Positions 11,751 through 21,805 of a stretch of DNA of 64,000 nt are shown here, one piece after another. Within the stretch, counting starts at the first letter, position 1. Every line of letters begins with the position of its first letter. The stretch spans positions 1 to 64,000 of the forward strand of contig JAVEZY010000002.1 of the NCBI GenBank assembly GCA_034002745.1, read 5' to 3'. The translations under genes and the position numbers were made by a program. Below the pieces are notes generated by a model that ran no database searches, was not told the origin of the DNA, and saw only the letters and a program-made list of their open reading frames with translations. This DNA is from JAITWN01 sp034002745 (GTDB lineage: Bacteria; Pseudomonadota; Gammaproteobacteria; SZUA-140).

Positions 11751-12176
11751 ATGACGCATCTCCCGCAGCAACGAAGGCCCGTCCGCGGACGCCGCCAGAC
11801 CGGTTTCACGCTCATCGAGGTGCTGGTGGTGGTGGTCATTCTCGGCATCCTCGCCGCGATCATCGTCCCCAATCTGATGGAGCAGCCGGCCCAGGCGCGG
11901 GTCACCAAGGCGCAGTCCGATCTGCGCGCCATCGAGAACGCGCTCAATATGTACCGCCTCGACAATCATTCCTATCCGACGACGGATCAGGGTCTGGAGT
12001 CGCTGGTCGACAAGTACCTGCCGCGCTTGCCCATGGATCCGTGGAATCGGCCGTACCAGTATCTCAGTCCCGGCGTTCGCGGACAGTTCGACCTCTACAC
12101 TCTGGGCCGTGATGGACAGCCCGGTGGCGAGGGTGAAGATGCGGATATCGGCAACTGGAGTGGCAGCGGTTCCTGA
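11751..12176 (+). CDS. gspG: Major pseudopilin GspG
   Basis: A 141-residue pseudopilin. A 16-residue basic leader ends in G before FTLIEVLVVVVIL, with the glutamate at mature position 5 that pilins use for assembly; the prepilin peptidase GspO is not in this window. The mature part shows the GspG pattern YRLDNHSYPTTDQGLESLV and a C-terminal aspartate-rich loop (GRDGQPGGEGEDADIGNW) that binds calcium in characterised GspG proteins. It begins 11 bases after gspF. Confidence 0.95.
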   Translation: MTHLPQQRRPVRGRRQTGFTLIEVLVVVVILGILAAIIVPNLMEQPAQARVTKAQSDLRAIENALNMYRLDNHSYPTTDQGLESLVDKYLPRLPMDPWNRPYQYLSPGVRGQFDLYTLGRDGQPGGEGEDADIGNWSGSGS

Positions 12177-12678
12177 GAAGCGCCATGAGGGCGGCTTCAC
12201 GCTGCTCGAAGTCCTCATCGTCGTCCTCATCGTCGGCATCGTTTCGGGGCTTGCCGTCATCGCGGTGCGCGACGATCCAGGCGAGCGTGTGGCGACCGAA
12301 GCACAGCGCCTGTCGGCCCTGCTGACACTGGCATCCCAGGAATCGGTGCTGCAGTCGCGCGAGCTGGCGGTCGAGTTCGGGCGGGACGGCTATCGCTTCC
12401 TGGTGCTCGAGGAGGACGGATGGACCGAGCACGACGATCCGGTTTTCCGTGCCCGCACGCTACCCGACAACATCACGCTCCAGCCCGTCATCGAGGGTGA
12501 CGACGTCGCGCGCCGCGCCGCCCGGGGACGCCGCGAGCCGCGCATCTACCTGCTGTCGGGCGGCGAAATGACTCCGTTCGCGATTACCTTCAGGCATGCC
12601 GGACGTGAAGACGTCCGCTACGTACTCAGCGGCGATGCCGCCGGCCGGATCGCACTCGATGAAGCCGACGCGCGCTGA
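12139..12678 (+). CDS. gspH: Minor pseudopilin GspH
   Basis: A 179-residue type II secretion pseudopilin with the cleavage motif GG|FTLLEVLIVVLIVGIVSG and glutamate at mature position 5, followed by the loosely conserved GspH domain (LSALLTLASQESVLQSRELAV). I chose the ATG at 12139, preceded by GAGGG, although the frame is open back to 12109. It overlaps the 3' end of gspG by 38 bases in another frame, a tight packing that supports co-translation. Confidence 0.88.
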   Translation: MRISATGVAAVPEKRHEGGFTLLEVLIVVLIVGIVSGLAVIAVRDDPGERVATEAQRLSALLTLASQESVLQSRELAVEFGRDGYRFLVLEEDGWTEHDDPVFRARTLPDNITLQPVIEGDDVARRAARGRREPRIYLLSGGEMTPFAITFRHAGREDVRYVLSGDAAGRIALDEADAR

Positions 12679-12682
12679 GACC

Positions 12683-13057
12683 ATGCGGCGCCGCGGCGCC
12701 GGCTTCACGCTCATCGAAATTCTGGTTGCGCTCGCCATCGTCGCGCTCGCCCTGGGCGCGGTAGTCGCCGAAACCGGCCATTACATCGCCGCGATGGCGC
12801 GGATGCAGGATCGCACGCTCGCCCACTGGATCGCCGTGGACCGGGTGACCGAAGCCCAGCTTGCGGGTGCCTGGCCCTCGACAGGAAACACCGACGGGTC
12901 CGTGGAGTTCTCCGGCCGCGAATGGCTGTGGACGCTGCGCGTCAGCGAGACGCCCAATGACGACATGCGACGCCTCGACGTCGAGGTGCGGGCCGCGACC
13001 GATGAGGAAGACATCGTCGCCACCGCCATCGGTTATCTGCGGCGTCCCGACGCATGA
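12683..13057 (+). CDS. gspI: Minor pseudopilin GspI
   Basis: A 124-residue pseudopilin that caps the pseudopilus together with GspJ and GspK. The start at 12683 gives a short basic leader MRRRGAG before FTLIEILVALAIVALALG, the usual GspI arrangement; an ATG at 12659 in frame is an alternative that would overlap gspH. The mature part has the GspI pattern AHWIAVDRVTE. Its stop overlaps the gspJ start by four bases. Confidence 0.9.
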   Translation: MRRRGAGFTLIEILVALAIVALALGAVVAETGHYIAAMARMQDRTLAHWIAVDRVTEAQLAGAWPSTGNTDGSVEFSGREWLWTLRVSETPNDDMRRLDVEVRAATDEEDIVATAIGYLRRPDA

Positions 13058-13788
13058 GCACCAGACTCCGTCGCTCAACCGGCTTCACGCTGCTCGAACT
13101 GCTGATCGCGCTCGCCATCTTCGCCATCATGTCGGTGGTCGCGTACGGAGGACTGCGGACCGTGCTCGAGGCGCGGGATCGCGCCGCTGCGAGCGCGGAC
13201 CGCCTGGCCGAGCTACAGCTCGCGTTCACCATCATCGGGAGAGATTTCGAACAGGCCATCGACCGACCGATACGCGATGAGTTCGGCGATCGCGAACCGG
13301 CGATGCAGGGAACGGAGGATGGCCTGGAACTCACCCGCGGCGGCTGGCGCAATCCGGCCGGCCTGCAGCGCAGCGAACTGCAGAGAGTCGCCTATTCTCT
13401 GGAGGGTGAGGAGTTGCTGCGGCAGACATGGCAGGTCCTGGATCGCACCCAGGGGTCCGAGCCGCGTTCGACCGCGCTGCTCGCGGGCGTCGAAGAGCTT
13501 TCGCTGCGTTATCTGGACGCCAACCGGGAATGGCGCGATTTCTGGCCCACTGGACCGGCCACTATGCCTGGAGCGGAGGGCGCATTACCCATAGGCATCG
13601 AGATCAGCATCACGACCGAACGCTGGGGGCGCGTGACGCGCCTTTTCCGCGTCGTTCCGGGGGCACCCGCAGGCCTTCCCGAAGGACCGGGCGGCAGCCA
13701 GGAAGAGCAGGGCGGCGACGAGGCCGGCGATCAGACCGGTACGGGCCCTGATGACGAGGGCGGACCGGCCGGCGCGGAGGGGACATGA
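13054..13788 (+). CDS. gspJ: Minor pseudopilin GspJ
   Basis: A 244-residue pseudopilin with leader MSTRLRRSTG and the cleavage and helix motif FTLLELLIALAIFAIMSVVAYGG. The mature region has the GspJ signature RDFEQAIDRPIRDEFGD. The C terminus carries a roughly 40-residue glycine, proline and acid-rich extension (from about residue 205) that is longer than in typical GspJ and probably disordered. It overlaps gspI and gspK by ATGA junctions, so the tip-complex genes are produced together. Confidence 0.93.
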   Translation: MSTRLRRSTGFTLLELLIALAIFAIMSVVAYGGLRTVLEARDRAAASADRLAELQLAFTIIGRDFEQAIDRPIRDEFGDREPAMQGTEDGLELTRGGWRNPAGLQRSELQRVAYSLEGEELLRQTWQVLDRTQGSEPRSTALLAGVEELSLRYLDANREWRDFWPTGPATMPGAEGALPIGIEISITTERWGRVTRLFRVVPGAPAGLPEGPGGSQEEQGGDEAGDQTGTGPDDEGGPAGAEGT

Positions 13789-14717
13789 GCGCACGGCTTC
13801 GACAGCGGGGCGTCGCGCTGCTGACCGCGCTGGTGATCACCGCCATCGCCACCGTGGCCGCCGTCGCCATGGCCTCGCGCCAGCAACTCGATGTGCGACG
13901 CACAGCCAATGTCATTGAATTCGATCAGGGGTATCTGTTCGCGCTCGGCGTCGAGAGCTGGGGCATGGAGATTCTGGCCCAAGATCGCCGCGACAACCGG
14001 ATCGATCACTTGCTCGAACCCTGGGCCACCATCCTGCCACCCATGGATGTCGAGGGCGCGCAGGTATCCGGCCGCATCGAGGACTTGCAGGGCCGCTTCA
14101 ATCTGAACAATCTGATCGATCAGGCAGGCGCCCCGGTGAACGATGAAATGGAGCGACTCAGGCGCCTCCTGCGGGCGCTGGGTCAGGACGACGGCATCGT
14201 GGATTCGCTCATCGACTGGGTCGATCCCGATGGCGAGACGCGCTTTCCGGACGGCGGGGAGGATACGGTCTACCTGGAGAAGACGCCGCCGTATCGGGCG
14301 GCCAATTCACCCATGCGTCATCCGAGTGAGTTATTATTGGTCAACGGCGTGACTCCCGAATTGTACGAGGCGCTGATTCCTCATGTCGCCACGCTGCCCG
14401 GACGCGTCGCAGTCAACGTCAATACAGCGACCGTACCAGTGCTGATGTCCCTCGCCGATGGCATTACCGAGAGCGAAGCCGAGCAGATCGCCTCCGACCG
14501 CGGCAACGAAGGCTACGACTCGATGGAAGAATTTCTCGCGCACCCGGTGATGAACCAGCGCCTGCTGAACATTCCGAACGTCTCGGTGTCGAGCTCCTAT
14601 TTCATGATTCACGGCAATGTCACGTTCGGACGCAACGATGTCAGGCTGCACAGCCTCGTGCGGCGCGGACAGGATGCCCGGATGGCCCTGGTGATGCGCA
14701 CGCAGGGCACCTTCTGA
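13785..14717 (+). CDS. gspK: Minor pseudopilin GspK
   Basis: A 310-residue large minor pseudopilin at the tip of the type II pseudopilus. The leader MSARLRQRG precedes VALLTALVITAIATVAAVAMA; like other GspK proteins it lacks the glutamate at mature position 5. The body has the GspK patterns GRFNLNNLI, LIDWVDPDGETRFPDG and VNVNTATVPVL (a helix-hairpin-like region). The start overlaps gspJ (ATGA) and the stop overlaps the gspL start (TGATG). Confidence 0.94.
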   Translation: MSARLRQRGVALLTALVITAIATVAAVAMASRQQLDVRRTANVIEFDQGYLFALGVESWGMEILAQDRRDNRIDHLLEPWATILPPMDVEGAQVSGRIEDLQGRFNLNNLIDQAGAPVNDEMERLRRLLRALGQDDGIVDSLIDWVDPDGETRFPDGGEDTVYLEKTPPYRAANSPMRHPSELLLVNGVTPELYEALIPHVATLPGRVAVNVNTATVPVLMSLADGITESEAEQIASDRGNEGYDSMEEFLAHPVMNQRLLNIPNVSVSSSYFMIHGNVTFGRNDVRLHSLVRRGQDARMALVMRTQGTF

Positions 14718-15949
14718 TGGCCGATACCATGCTGCTGCGAAGACTGCGCGGTGCGCCCGATCGCTATGAATGGCTGCCGATCAGCGCTGCGGTGGAAGAC
14801 GAGACGCGCGCCGATGCCGAGCCCGGGTCCCTGGATGAGGCGGCTGCCGCATGCGCCGGCTGCCGCACGGTCGTTCTTGCGCCCGGCGAAGACATGCTGT
14901 TGACCGCGGTGAACATCCCCGCGCGCAACCGCCAGCGCCTGCTGCAGGCGCTTCCATACGCCCTCGAGGAGCGGATCGCGCAGGACGTCGAACAGATGCA
15001 CTTCGCGCCCGGGGTCCGCCGCGCGGATGGTTCGGTACCGGTCGCGGTGCTGGAACGCGAACTGATCGACCGATGGCTGGGAGAATTGCGCGAAGCGGGA
15101 ATCGAGCCTGCGCGCATGATTCCTGATGTGCTCGCGCTGCCATATCAGCCAGGAGACTGGACGCTGGCGATCGATGGCGGGGTGGCGCTGCTGCGCACGG
15201 CCCCCCAGAGCGGACTGGCGATAGAGATCGATAGCCTGGCAGCGCTGCTTGCGGCGGCCCTGGAAGAGGCGGGCGATGCGCGCCCGGAACGGCTTCATGT
15301 CCATGCTCCACAGTCCGGCATCGCGGATTTCGAAGCGCTCGCCACGATGGGGCTGGAAGTCATCGCGCATCCGCAGGCCGATTCGGCGCTGGCGATGATG
15401 GCGCCGCAGGCCACGACCGGCGAAGCCATTGATCTGCTGCAGGCGGATTACACGCGCCGCGAGCGTCTCGGAGGCAACTGGCGGCGCTGGCGGCCGGCGG
15501 CGATCACTTTCGCCGTGCTGGTCGCGGTCAACCTCGGCGTGCTGATTTACGATCAGCTGCGCCTGAGCCGACAGAGCGCGCAACTGCAGGCCGATGTCGA
15601 AGCAATCTTCCGTCAGACCTTCCCCGAAACGCAGCGCGTGGTCGACCCGCGCGTGCAGATGGAACGCGGCCTGGCCTCGTTGCATCGTGGCGGCGGGGAA
15701 AGCGGCGGCTTTCTCAACCTGATGCGCGATGTCTCCGAGACACTGGGCAGCAGCAGCGGAGTCGTGATTCAGCGCATCGCCTATCAGGATCGCCGTCTCG
15801 ACATCTCGATGCATGTACCTGACCTGCAGCAGCTCGACACCATGGTGCGCCGGCTCGGCGAGCAGGGCGGAGTGGTTGCCGAGATTCAGTCCGCCAACGC
15901 GGTGGGCGAGCGGGTTGAAGCCCGGCTTCAGGTGAGGCCGCGCCAATGA
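14717..15949 (+). CDS. gspL: Type II secretion inner-membrane protein GspL
   Basis: A 410-residue single-pass protein that recruits GspE to the membrane and pairs with GspM. The N-terminal cytoplasmic actin-like domain contains the pattern LPYALEERIAQDVEQMHFA near residue 80; one transmembrane helix (ITFAVLVAVNLGVLIYDQL) lies near residue 265, followed by a periplasmic ferredoxin-like domain. The length is normal. It overlaps the genes on both sides by 1 to 4 bases. Confidence 0.92.
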   Translation: MADTMLLRRLRGAPDRYEWLPISAAVEDETRADAEPGSLDEAAAACAGCRTVVLAPGEDMLLTAVNIPARNRQRLLQALPYALEERIAQDVEQMHFAPGVRRADGSVPVAVLERELIDRWLGELREAGIEPARMIPDVLALPYQPGDWTLAIDGGVALLRTAPQSGLAIEIDSLAALLAAALEEAGDARPERLHVHAPQSGIADFEALATMGLEVIAHPQADSALAMMAPQATTGEAIDLLQADYTRRERLGGNWRRWRPAAITFAVLVAVNLGVLIYDQLRLSRQSAQLQADVEAIFRQTFPETQRVVDPRVQMERGLASLHRGGGESGGFLNLMRDVSETLGSSSGVVIQRIAYQDRRLDISMHVPDLQQLDTMVRRLGEQGGVVAEIQSANAVGERVEARLQVRPRQ

Positions 15950-16452
15950 GCGAGCTCATCGACCGTCTGCGCACGGCGTACTTCAGGCTTGGCGCGCGTG
16001 ATCGCCTGCTGCTGCTCGTCGGCGGCATACTGCTCTCGCTGCTGCTGTTCCTGTTCGCGATCTGGATGCCGCTCGATCAGCGCGTGGAGCGACTGCGCGA
16101 GACGGTCGACCGACAGCTTGCGCTGCGCGCCTGGATGGCCGAATCGGCCGAGGAGGTACGCCGGCTGAAGGCGAGCGACCCTGGGCAGCGTGTCGCGGAT
16201 CAGTCGCTGCTGGCTTTCACCGATCGCACCGCGCGCGAGGCCGGACTTGCCGGCGCCATGCGCCGCGTGGAGCCCGAAGGCAACGACCGGGTCCGCATCG
16301 TGCTCGAACAGGCCGGCTTCGATGCCGTGACCGCCTGGCTGGAACAGCTGGCGGGGCGCTTCCGTGTGCGCATCGCCAGCATCACGGTCGAGCGCCGCGA
16401 GGAACCCGGGCTGGTCAACGTGCGCGTGATACTCCAGGCGCCGGCACAATGA
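15946..16452 (+). CDS. gspM: Type II secretion protein GspM
   Basis: A 168-residue bitopic protein with a cytoplasmic N terminus (WxxL-like start, RLRTAYFRLGARDRL), one transmembrane segment (LLLLVGGILLSLLLFLFAIW, about residues 20-39), a coiled-coil stretch and a periplasmic ferredoxin-like fold ending in FRVRIASITVERREEPGLVN. It partners GspL in the inner-membrane platform. Sequence conservation is low in this family, so size, topology and position carry the call. Confidence 0.9.
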   Translation: MSELIDRLRTAYFRLGARDRLLLLVGGILLSLLLFLFAIWMPLDQRVERLRETVDRQLALRAWMAESAEEVRRLKASDPGQRVADQSLLAFTDRTAREAGLAGAMRRVEPEGNDRVRIVLEQAGFDAVTAWLEQLAGRFRVRIASITVERREEPGLVNVRVILQAPAQ

Positions 16453-17225
16453 TCTCTTCCGCCACGCTGCGCTATGCGCTTTTCTTCCTGATCGTTTATC
16501 TGCTCGCCCTGTTGGTGTCCTTGCCGGCAGAGCAGGTATATCGCGCCGCCCGCCAGAGCGGCGCCCTGCCGGGCGAGCTGTACGGCATCAGCGGCACTTC
16601 CTGGAGAGGGCACGCGGAGACCCTGCGCATCGACGAGTTGTCGCTGCAGGATGTCGAATGGAGACTGAAGCCGCTGCCGCTGATCGTCGGCCGCGCGGAA
16701 CTCGGCGTTTCGCTGCGTATCGGGGAGGGTTCGCTCAACGGCGTCGCCGGCCGCACTCTCGGCGGCTCGTGGTACGCGCGCGACGTGGACGTCGACGCCG
16801 CCCTGGCCGATCTGAGCGCTGCCGCGGGATTGGACCTGGGATTGCAGGGGCGTGTCGCAGGAACGATCGAGCGTGCCCGGGCGGCCGACGGTCGGGTGCA
16901 TGCGCTGGATGGCAGGCTTGACGTCACCGGCGCGGCGATCGGCGAGCCTCTGAACATGAGCTTCGGAAGCTTCACCGCGAGCATGGAAACCCGCGACGAC
17001 GGCATTCACGCGGTGTTGGGCGACAGGGAAGGGCCGCTGCGCGCCGAAGGTTCGGCCGTCCTGCAGCCGACCGGCGAGTGGCGGGCACGCCTGCGACTCG
17101 CTCCTCGCAATCCGGCGGATTCGGGAACGCGCGACATGCTGCGCATGCTTGGCCGCCCGGATGCCGATGGCTATGTCGAACTGATCCGCAGCGGCGCACT
17201 GCCGCTCGATCGTTTCATTCCCTGA
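16449..17225 (+). CDS. gspN: Type II secretion protein GspN
   Basis: A 258-residue protein with one N-terminal membrane anchor (YALFFLIVYLLALLVSLPAE) and a periplasmic beta-rich domain containing SGTSWRGHAETLRI, the GspN signature. Its role in type II secretion is poorly defined and it is absent from many systems. It closes the operon, overlapping gspM by ATGA; the convergent rho gene starts 39 bases beyond its stop. Confidence 0.88.
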   Translation: MISSATLRYALFFLIVYLLALLVSLPAEQVYRAARQSGALPGELYGISGTSWRGHAETLRIDELSLQDVEWRLKPLPLIVGRAELGVSLRIGEGSLNGVAGRTLGGSWYARDVDVDAALADLSAAAGLDLGLQGRVAGTIERARAADGRVHALDGRLDVTGAAIGEPLNMSFGSFTASMETRDDGIHAVLGDREGPLRAEGSAVLQPTGEWRARLRLAPRNPADSGTRDMLRMLGRPDADGYVELIRSGALPLDRFIP

Positions 17226-17228
17226 ATC

Positions 17229-17249
17229 CTCCGCACGCGATCGGCGGAG
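17229..17249. other. Short hairpin between convergent gspN and rho
   Basis: CTCCGC and GCGGAG form a 6-base stem with a 9-base loop in the 39-base gap between the two convergent genes. No U-run follows on either strand, so any terminator role would have to be Rho-assisted. Confidence 0.25.
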
Positions 17250-17264
17250 CCGGACAGACGCGCC

Positions 17265-18521
<1,257 letters not shown>

Positions 18522-18695
18522 GACGTCGTTAAGCATTCCGGATAGATGATGTGGCCAGCGAAAAAGACAACGGGGGAAAACCGCAACCGGGTAGACCGCG
18601 AGTCTCCGTCAGGGATTTGCGACAAAAAATGGAAGAACGCCGTAGAAGGCTGAAAGCTTAAAATGATGCTTATCGGGGTTACGCTACCACCAAAC

Positions 18696-18730
18696 CCCGG
18701 GAAACGTCCAGCATTTTTTCGGTTCCCGGG
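18696..18730. other. Inverted repeat in the rho leader region
   Basis: CCCGGGAA (18696-18703) and TTCCCGGG (18723-18730) form a perfect 8-base stem with a 19-base loop. It lies about 175 bases upstream of rho in the 244-base trxA-rho gap. E. coli rho is autoregulated through a leader in the same position, so this may belong to a comparable leader; the sequence alone does not show it. A short frame MLDVSRGLVVA overlaps it on the minus strand without a ribosome binding site. Confidence 0.35.
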
Positions 18731-18740
18731 ACCGGTGGCA

Positions 18741-18762
18741 CTTCGGCCCCGAAGGGCCGAAG
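18741..18762 (-). terminator. GC-rich hairpin just after trxA
   Basis: CTTCGGCCC and GGGCCGAAG form a perfect 9-base stem with a four-base loop, beginning three bases after the trxA stop codon. There is no U-run on the minus strand, so it is either an inefficient terminator that lets some transcription reach rho or a 3'-end stabiliser of trxA mRNA. Confidence 0.45.
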
Positions 18763-18765
18763 ATC

Positions 18766-19092
18766 TCAGATATTACCGTCGATGAAAGCAGCGAGCTGTG
18801 ACTTGGATACCGCGCCGACCTTGGTCGCCTCGACGTTTCCGTTCTTGAACAGCATCAGGGTGGGAATGCCGCGAATGCCGTAACGGGGAGGCGTGGCCGG
18901 ATTGTCGTCGATATTGAGCTTGGCGACGGTAAGGCGGCCAGCATATTGATCGGCGATCTCATCCAGTATCGGCGCGATCATTTTGCATGGGCCGCACCAT
19001 TCCGCCCAGAAATCCACCAGTACCGGCAGTTCCGACTGCAGAACCCTGGAATCGAACTCGGCGTCCGAGACGTGCTCTATGTTCGCGCTCAC
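18766..19092 (-). CDS. trxA: Thioredoxin 1
   Basis: A 108-residue thioredoxin that reduces protein disulfides in the cytoplasm. The redox motif WCGPCK is at about residues 32-37, and the cis-proline loop GIRGIPTLMLFKNG follows around residue 76. The start codon is GTG at 19092, preceded by GGAGGAG at good spacing. It is divergent from rhlB and upstream of rho, the same arrangement as in E. coli. Confidence 0.97.
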   Translation of the reverse strand: MSANIEHVSDAEFDSRVLQSELPVLVDFWAEWCGPCKMIAPILDEIADQYAGRLTVAKLNIDDNPATPPRYGIRGIPTLMLFKNGNVEATKVGAVSKSQLAAFIDGNI

Positions 19093-19222
19093 CTACTCCT
19101 CCGCATTGCTGTCGGCGGCCGTCCTGTCCGGCCGCTGTCCTGAAACGGGGAGATTATCATCAAAACAGTCTGTTATAAATACGCCCGCGGACGGATGATG
19201 ATCGCGCCCGCGCCACCTAATC

Positions 19223-19231
19223 TGTTATGCT
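19223..19231 (+). promoter_or_regulatory. Extended -10 element immediately before rhlB
   Basis: TGTTATGCT (extension TG, hexamer TATGCT) ends 8 bases before the rhlB start codon and no Shine-Dalgarno sequence is visible. If used, transcription would start within one or two bases of the ATG and the mRNA would be leaderless. argH and the TRAP binding-protein gene show the same spacing. Confidence 0.4.
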
Positions 19232-19239
19232 TGGCGCCC

Positions 19240-20547
19240 ATGCAGAACAAGCACCTGAGCGACATCGCCTTTTCCTCACTCGATCTGCCCGCCCCGGTCA
19301 TGCAGGCGATCGAGGAAGCGGGCTTCACCTACTGCACCCCGATCCAGGCGCAGACCCTGCCGCTGGCACTCAAGGGTCGGGATGTCTGCGGACAGTCGCA
19401 GACCGGCACCGGCAAGACCGCGACCTTTCTGATCGCCCTGCTCAATCGCCTGCTCACGCAGGAGCCCGCGCCCGAACGCAAGCCGAACCAGCCGCGCGCG
19501 GTGGTGATCGCGCCGACCCGCGAACTCGCGATCCAGATTCATCGCGATGCGCTGATGCTCGGCAAACACACCGGCTTCAGCATCGACGTGGTGTACGGCG
19601 GCACCGGCTACCGGGAGCAGCGCGAAAGCCTGGAAAAGGGCGTGGACATACTCATCGGCACGCCCGGACGCGTGATCGATTACAACAAGCAGCATGTGTT
19701 CGATCTGCGCGCCGTCGAGGTGGTGGTACTGGACGAGGCCGATCGCATGTTCGATCTCGGCTTCATCAAGGACATCCGCTTCCTCCTGCGGCGCATGCCG
19801 CGGCCGGAAAAGCGCCTGAACATGCTGTTCTCCGCCACGCTATCGCTGCGCGTGCTGGAACTCGCCTACGAGCACATGAACAATCCGCAGGAAGTGCGGC
19901 TGGTGCGCGACCAGGTCACCGCCGAGAACATCGAGCAGTCGGTCTATTACACATCGAACGAGGAAAAGATCCCGCTGCTGATCGGACTGCTGCGAAAACT
20001 CGATCCGACCCGTCTCCTGGTCTTCGTCAATACCAAAGAGACAGGGCACGAACTGCGCGCCTGGCTGCGCGCGAACGGCATCGAGGCGGATACTCTTTCG
20101 GGCGATGTACCGCAGAAAAAACGCATCGAGCTGCTGGCCAGCTTCCGCGACGGCACTCTTCCGGTGCTCGTCGCCACCGATGTCGCCGCACGCGGCCTGC
20201 ACATCCCCGACGTCAGCCATGTGGTCAACTACGACCTGCCGCAGGATCCCGAGGATTACGTGCATCGCATCGGCCGCACTGCCCGGGCCGGAGCCGCCGG
20301 CGCCGCGATCAGCTTCGCGTGCGAGACCTACGCTTTTTCACTTCCCGATATCGAAGCCTACATCGGCCACAAGATACCTTTTGCTCAGATCGACGCCGGC
20401 CTGATGCCGGAACTCGTCGCGCCCGCGCGCAGCAGTCTCAATGACGGCAACCGGAGCCGGCGCCGCCGCCCGGCCGGGCCATCCGGTGGCGGACGTCGAC
20501 GCCGCAACGAACGCTCGGGGCGCGGCGGACACTCGGGCGCCGCCTGA
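19240..20547 (+). CDS. rhlB: DEAD-box RNA helicase RhlB
   Basis: A 435-residue ATP-dependent RNA helicase that in E. coli works in the RNA degradosome. All family motifs are present: the Q motif (FTYCTPIQAQTLPLAL), motif I QTGTGKT, Ia PTRELAIQ, II VLDEADRMFD, III SAT, IV LVFVNTKE, V ATDVAARGLHIP and VI HRIGRTARAG. The C terminus is a basic Arg/Gly-rich tail of about 45 residues, typical for RNA contact. I chose the ATG at 19240 rather than an upstream frame start at 19195. Divergence from trxA supports RhlB over other DEAD paralogues. Confidence 0.93.
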   Translation: MQNKHLSDIAFSSLDLPAPVMQAIEEAGFTYCTPIQAQTLPLALKGRDVCGQSQTGTGKTATFLIALLNRLLTQEPAPERKPNQPRAVVIAPTRELAIQIHRDALMLGKHTGFSIDVVYGGTGYREQRESLEKGVDILIGTPGRVIDYNKQHVFDLRAVEVVVLDEADRMFDLGFIKDIRFLLRRMPRPEKRLNMLFSATLSLRVLELAYEHMNNPQEVRLVRDQVTAENIEQSVYYTSNEEKIPLLIGLLRKLDPTRLLVFVNTKETGHELRAWLRANGIEADTLSGDVPQKKRIELLASFRDGTLPVLVATDVAARGLHIPDVSHVVNYDLPQDPEDYVHRIGRTARAGAAGAAISFACETYAFSLPDIEAYIGHKIPFAQIDAGLMPELVAPARSSLNDGNRSRRRRPAGPSGGGRRRRNERSGRGGHSGAA

Positions 20548-20554
20548 TCCCGGC

Positions 20555-21805
20555 TCAGGTTTTCCGGACCGTCTCCGGCGCCGGCAACTGCCAGGGCTTT
20601 TCGTCCCGCCAGGCGATGCGGCGCGCTTCCGGCGCCGTCGCTTTCGCCGCGCGTCGATACCAGCGCAAAGCCTCCCCCGGCTCGTCCATTTTTTCGAGCA
20701 CCTGCGCCAGTTCGCCATAGGTCTCGACCCGCGCGCCAGCCCGCACGCCGGCCTGCAGATAATCACGAGCCTTGCCCCACAGCGCTTCGCGGCGACACAG
20801 ACGCCCAAGGGTCAGCAGCAGGATCGGATCATCGCCGTGCCGCTCGCGCCATCGTTCCGCCTGCCGCAGCTGACGCGAAGAATCCGTCGCTTCCACCAGG
20901 CCATAGAGATAGACCAGCGACGGATCCCAATGCGTGTCGAGCGCATCGCGCAACACCCGCTCGGCGCGCGCGCCGGCTCCGCAATCCAGCAGCCGCTGCA
21001 CATAGCGCCGCAGCAGCGTGGTCTGGTCACGCAGGCTGGCGGGCAGACGATCCCAGAGCGCGCTCAGGTGTTCCTCGTTGCCCATCGCGGGATCATCGAG
21101 CAGACCGTCGGCTGCGCGCAGCTCCAGATCCCGCGCCTCGGCATCGTTCAGCAGGTGATGCCGACGCACCTCGGGCACCAGCGCGAGCAGGCGCTCCCAA
21201 TCACCCAGCTGCACGAACAGCCGCATGCGCTGACGAACCACCATTGCGCTGCCCGGCGCCATGTCACGAAGGCGATCGAGGTTCGCGGCGGCCTGCGCGA
21301 ACTGCGCATGGTCCACCTGCATCCCGGCCTTGGCGAGCGCAACCCCGATTTCCGCCTTCGGCTCCGCGACGGCTGCGCGCCGCAGCCATTCGTCGCGCCG
21401 CTCGTCCTGTCCCAGCTCGTGCGCCGCTCGTGCGGCGCCGATGCACGCCAGCAACAGTCCCTCACGGTGGCGCGTCGCGGCTTCCAGGCGACGCTGCGCG
21501 CGCTGCCAGTCTCCGAGGAGGAGGTCCGACCAACCCTGTTCCAGCTCCGCAAGCGCCCGGCGCTCTGCGCGGCGGCGACGCCAGCGGCGCACGGCACGCG
21601 GCGCGTGATAGCCGCCGATGAGCAGGCGCAGGACGGCATACACAACCAGGAAGCCGGCCAGCAAGAGAGCGCAGGCAAGGATGAAGCTGAGCTCGAGCGT
21701 CCAACCGTAGGCGTGAATCATCACATAACCGGAGTCGCGCCTGGCCACCACGGCAACAGCCACCGCGGCGACGAGAACGAGTAGCGCCAGAAACAGTCTC
21801 CTCAT
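20555..21805 (-). CDS. hemY: HemY-family TPR membrane protein
   Basis: A 416-residue protein with two N-terminal transmembrane helices (about residues 1-20 and 40-62) followed by a long tetratricopeptide-rich region. This is the bacterial HemY of the hemCDXY cluster, not the protoporphyrinogen oxidase of the same name; its role in haem metabolism is unclear. It starts in an ATGA overlap with hemX and its stop lies 7 bases from the convergent rhlB stop, so it ends the operon. Confidence 0.9.
   Translation of the reverse strand: MRRLFLALLVLVAAVAVAVVARRDSGYVMIHAYGWTLELSFILACALLLAGFLVVYAVLRLLIGGYHAPRAVRRWRRRRAERRALAELEQGWSDLLLGDWQRAQRRLEAATRHREGLLLACIGAARAAHELGQDERRDEWLRRAAVAEPKAEIGVALAKAGMQVDHAQFAQAAANLDRLRDMAPGSAMVVRQRMRLFVQLGDWERLLALVPEVRRHHLLNDAEARDLELRAADGLLDDPAMGNEEHLSALWDRLPASLRDQTTLLRRYVQRLLDCGAGARAERVLRDALDTHWDPSLVYLYGLVEATDSSRQLRQAERWRERHGDDPILLLTLGRLCRREALWGKARDYLQAGVRAGARVETYGELAQVLEKMDEPGEALRWYRRAAKATAPEARRIAWRDEKPWQLPAPETVRKT

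Noticed and set aside
18690..18730. An 11-codon frame in the rho leader as a RhoL-like peptide
   Set aside because: It has no Shine-Dalgarno and no similarity to the 33-residue RhoL of E. coli.
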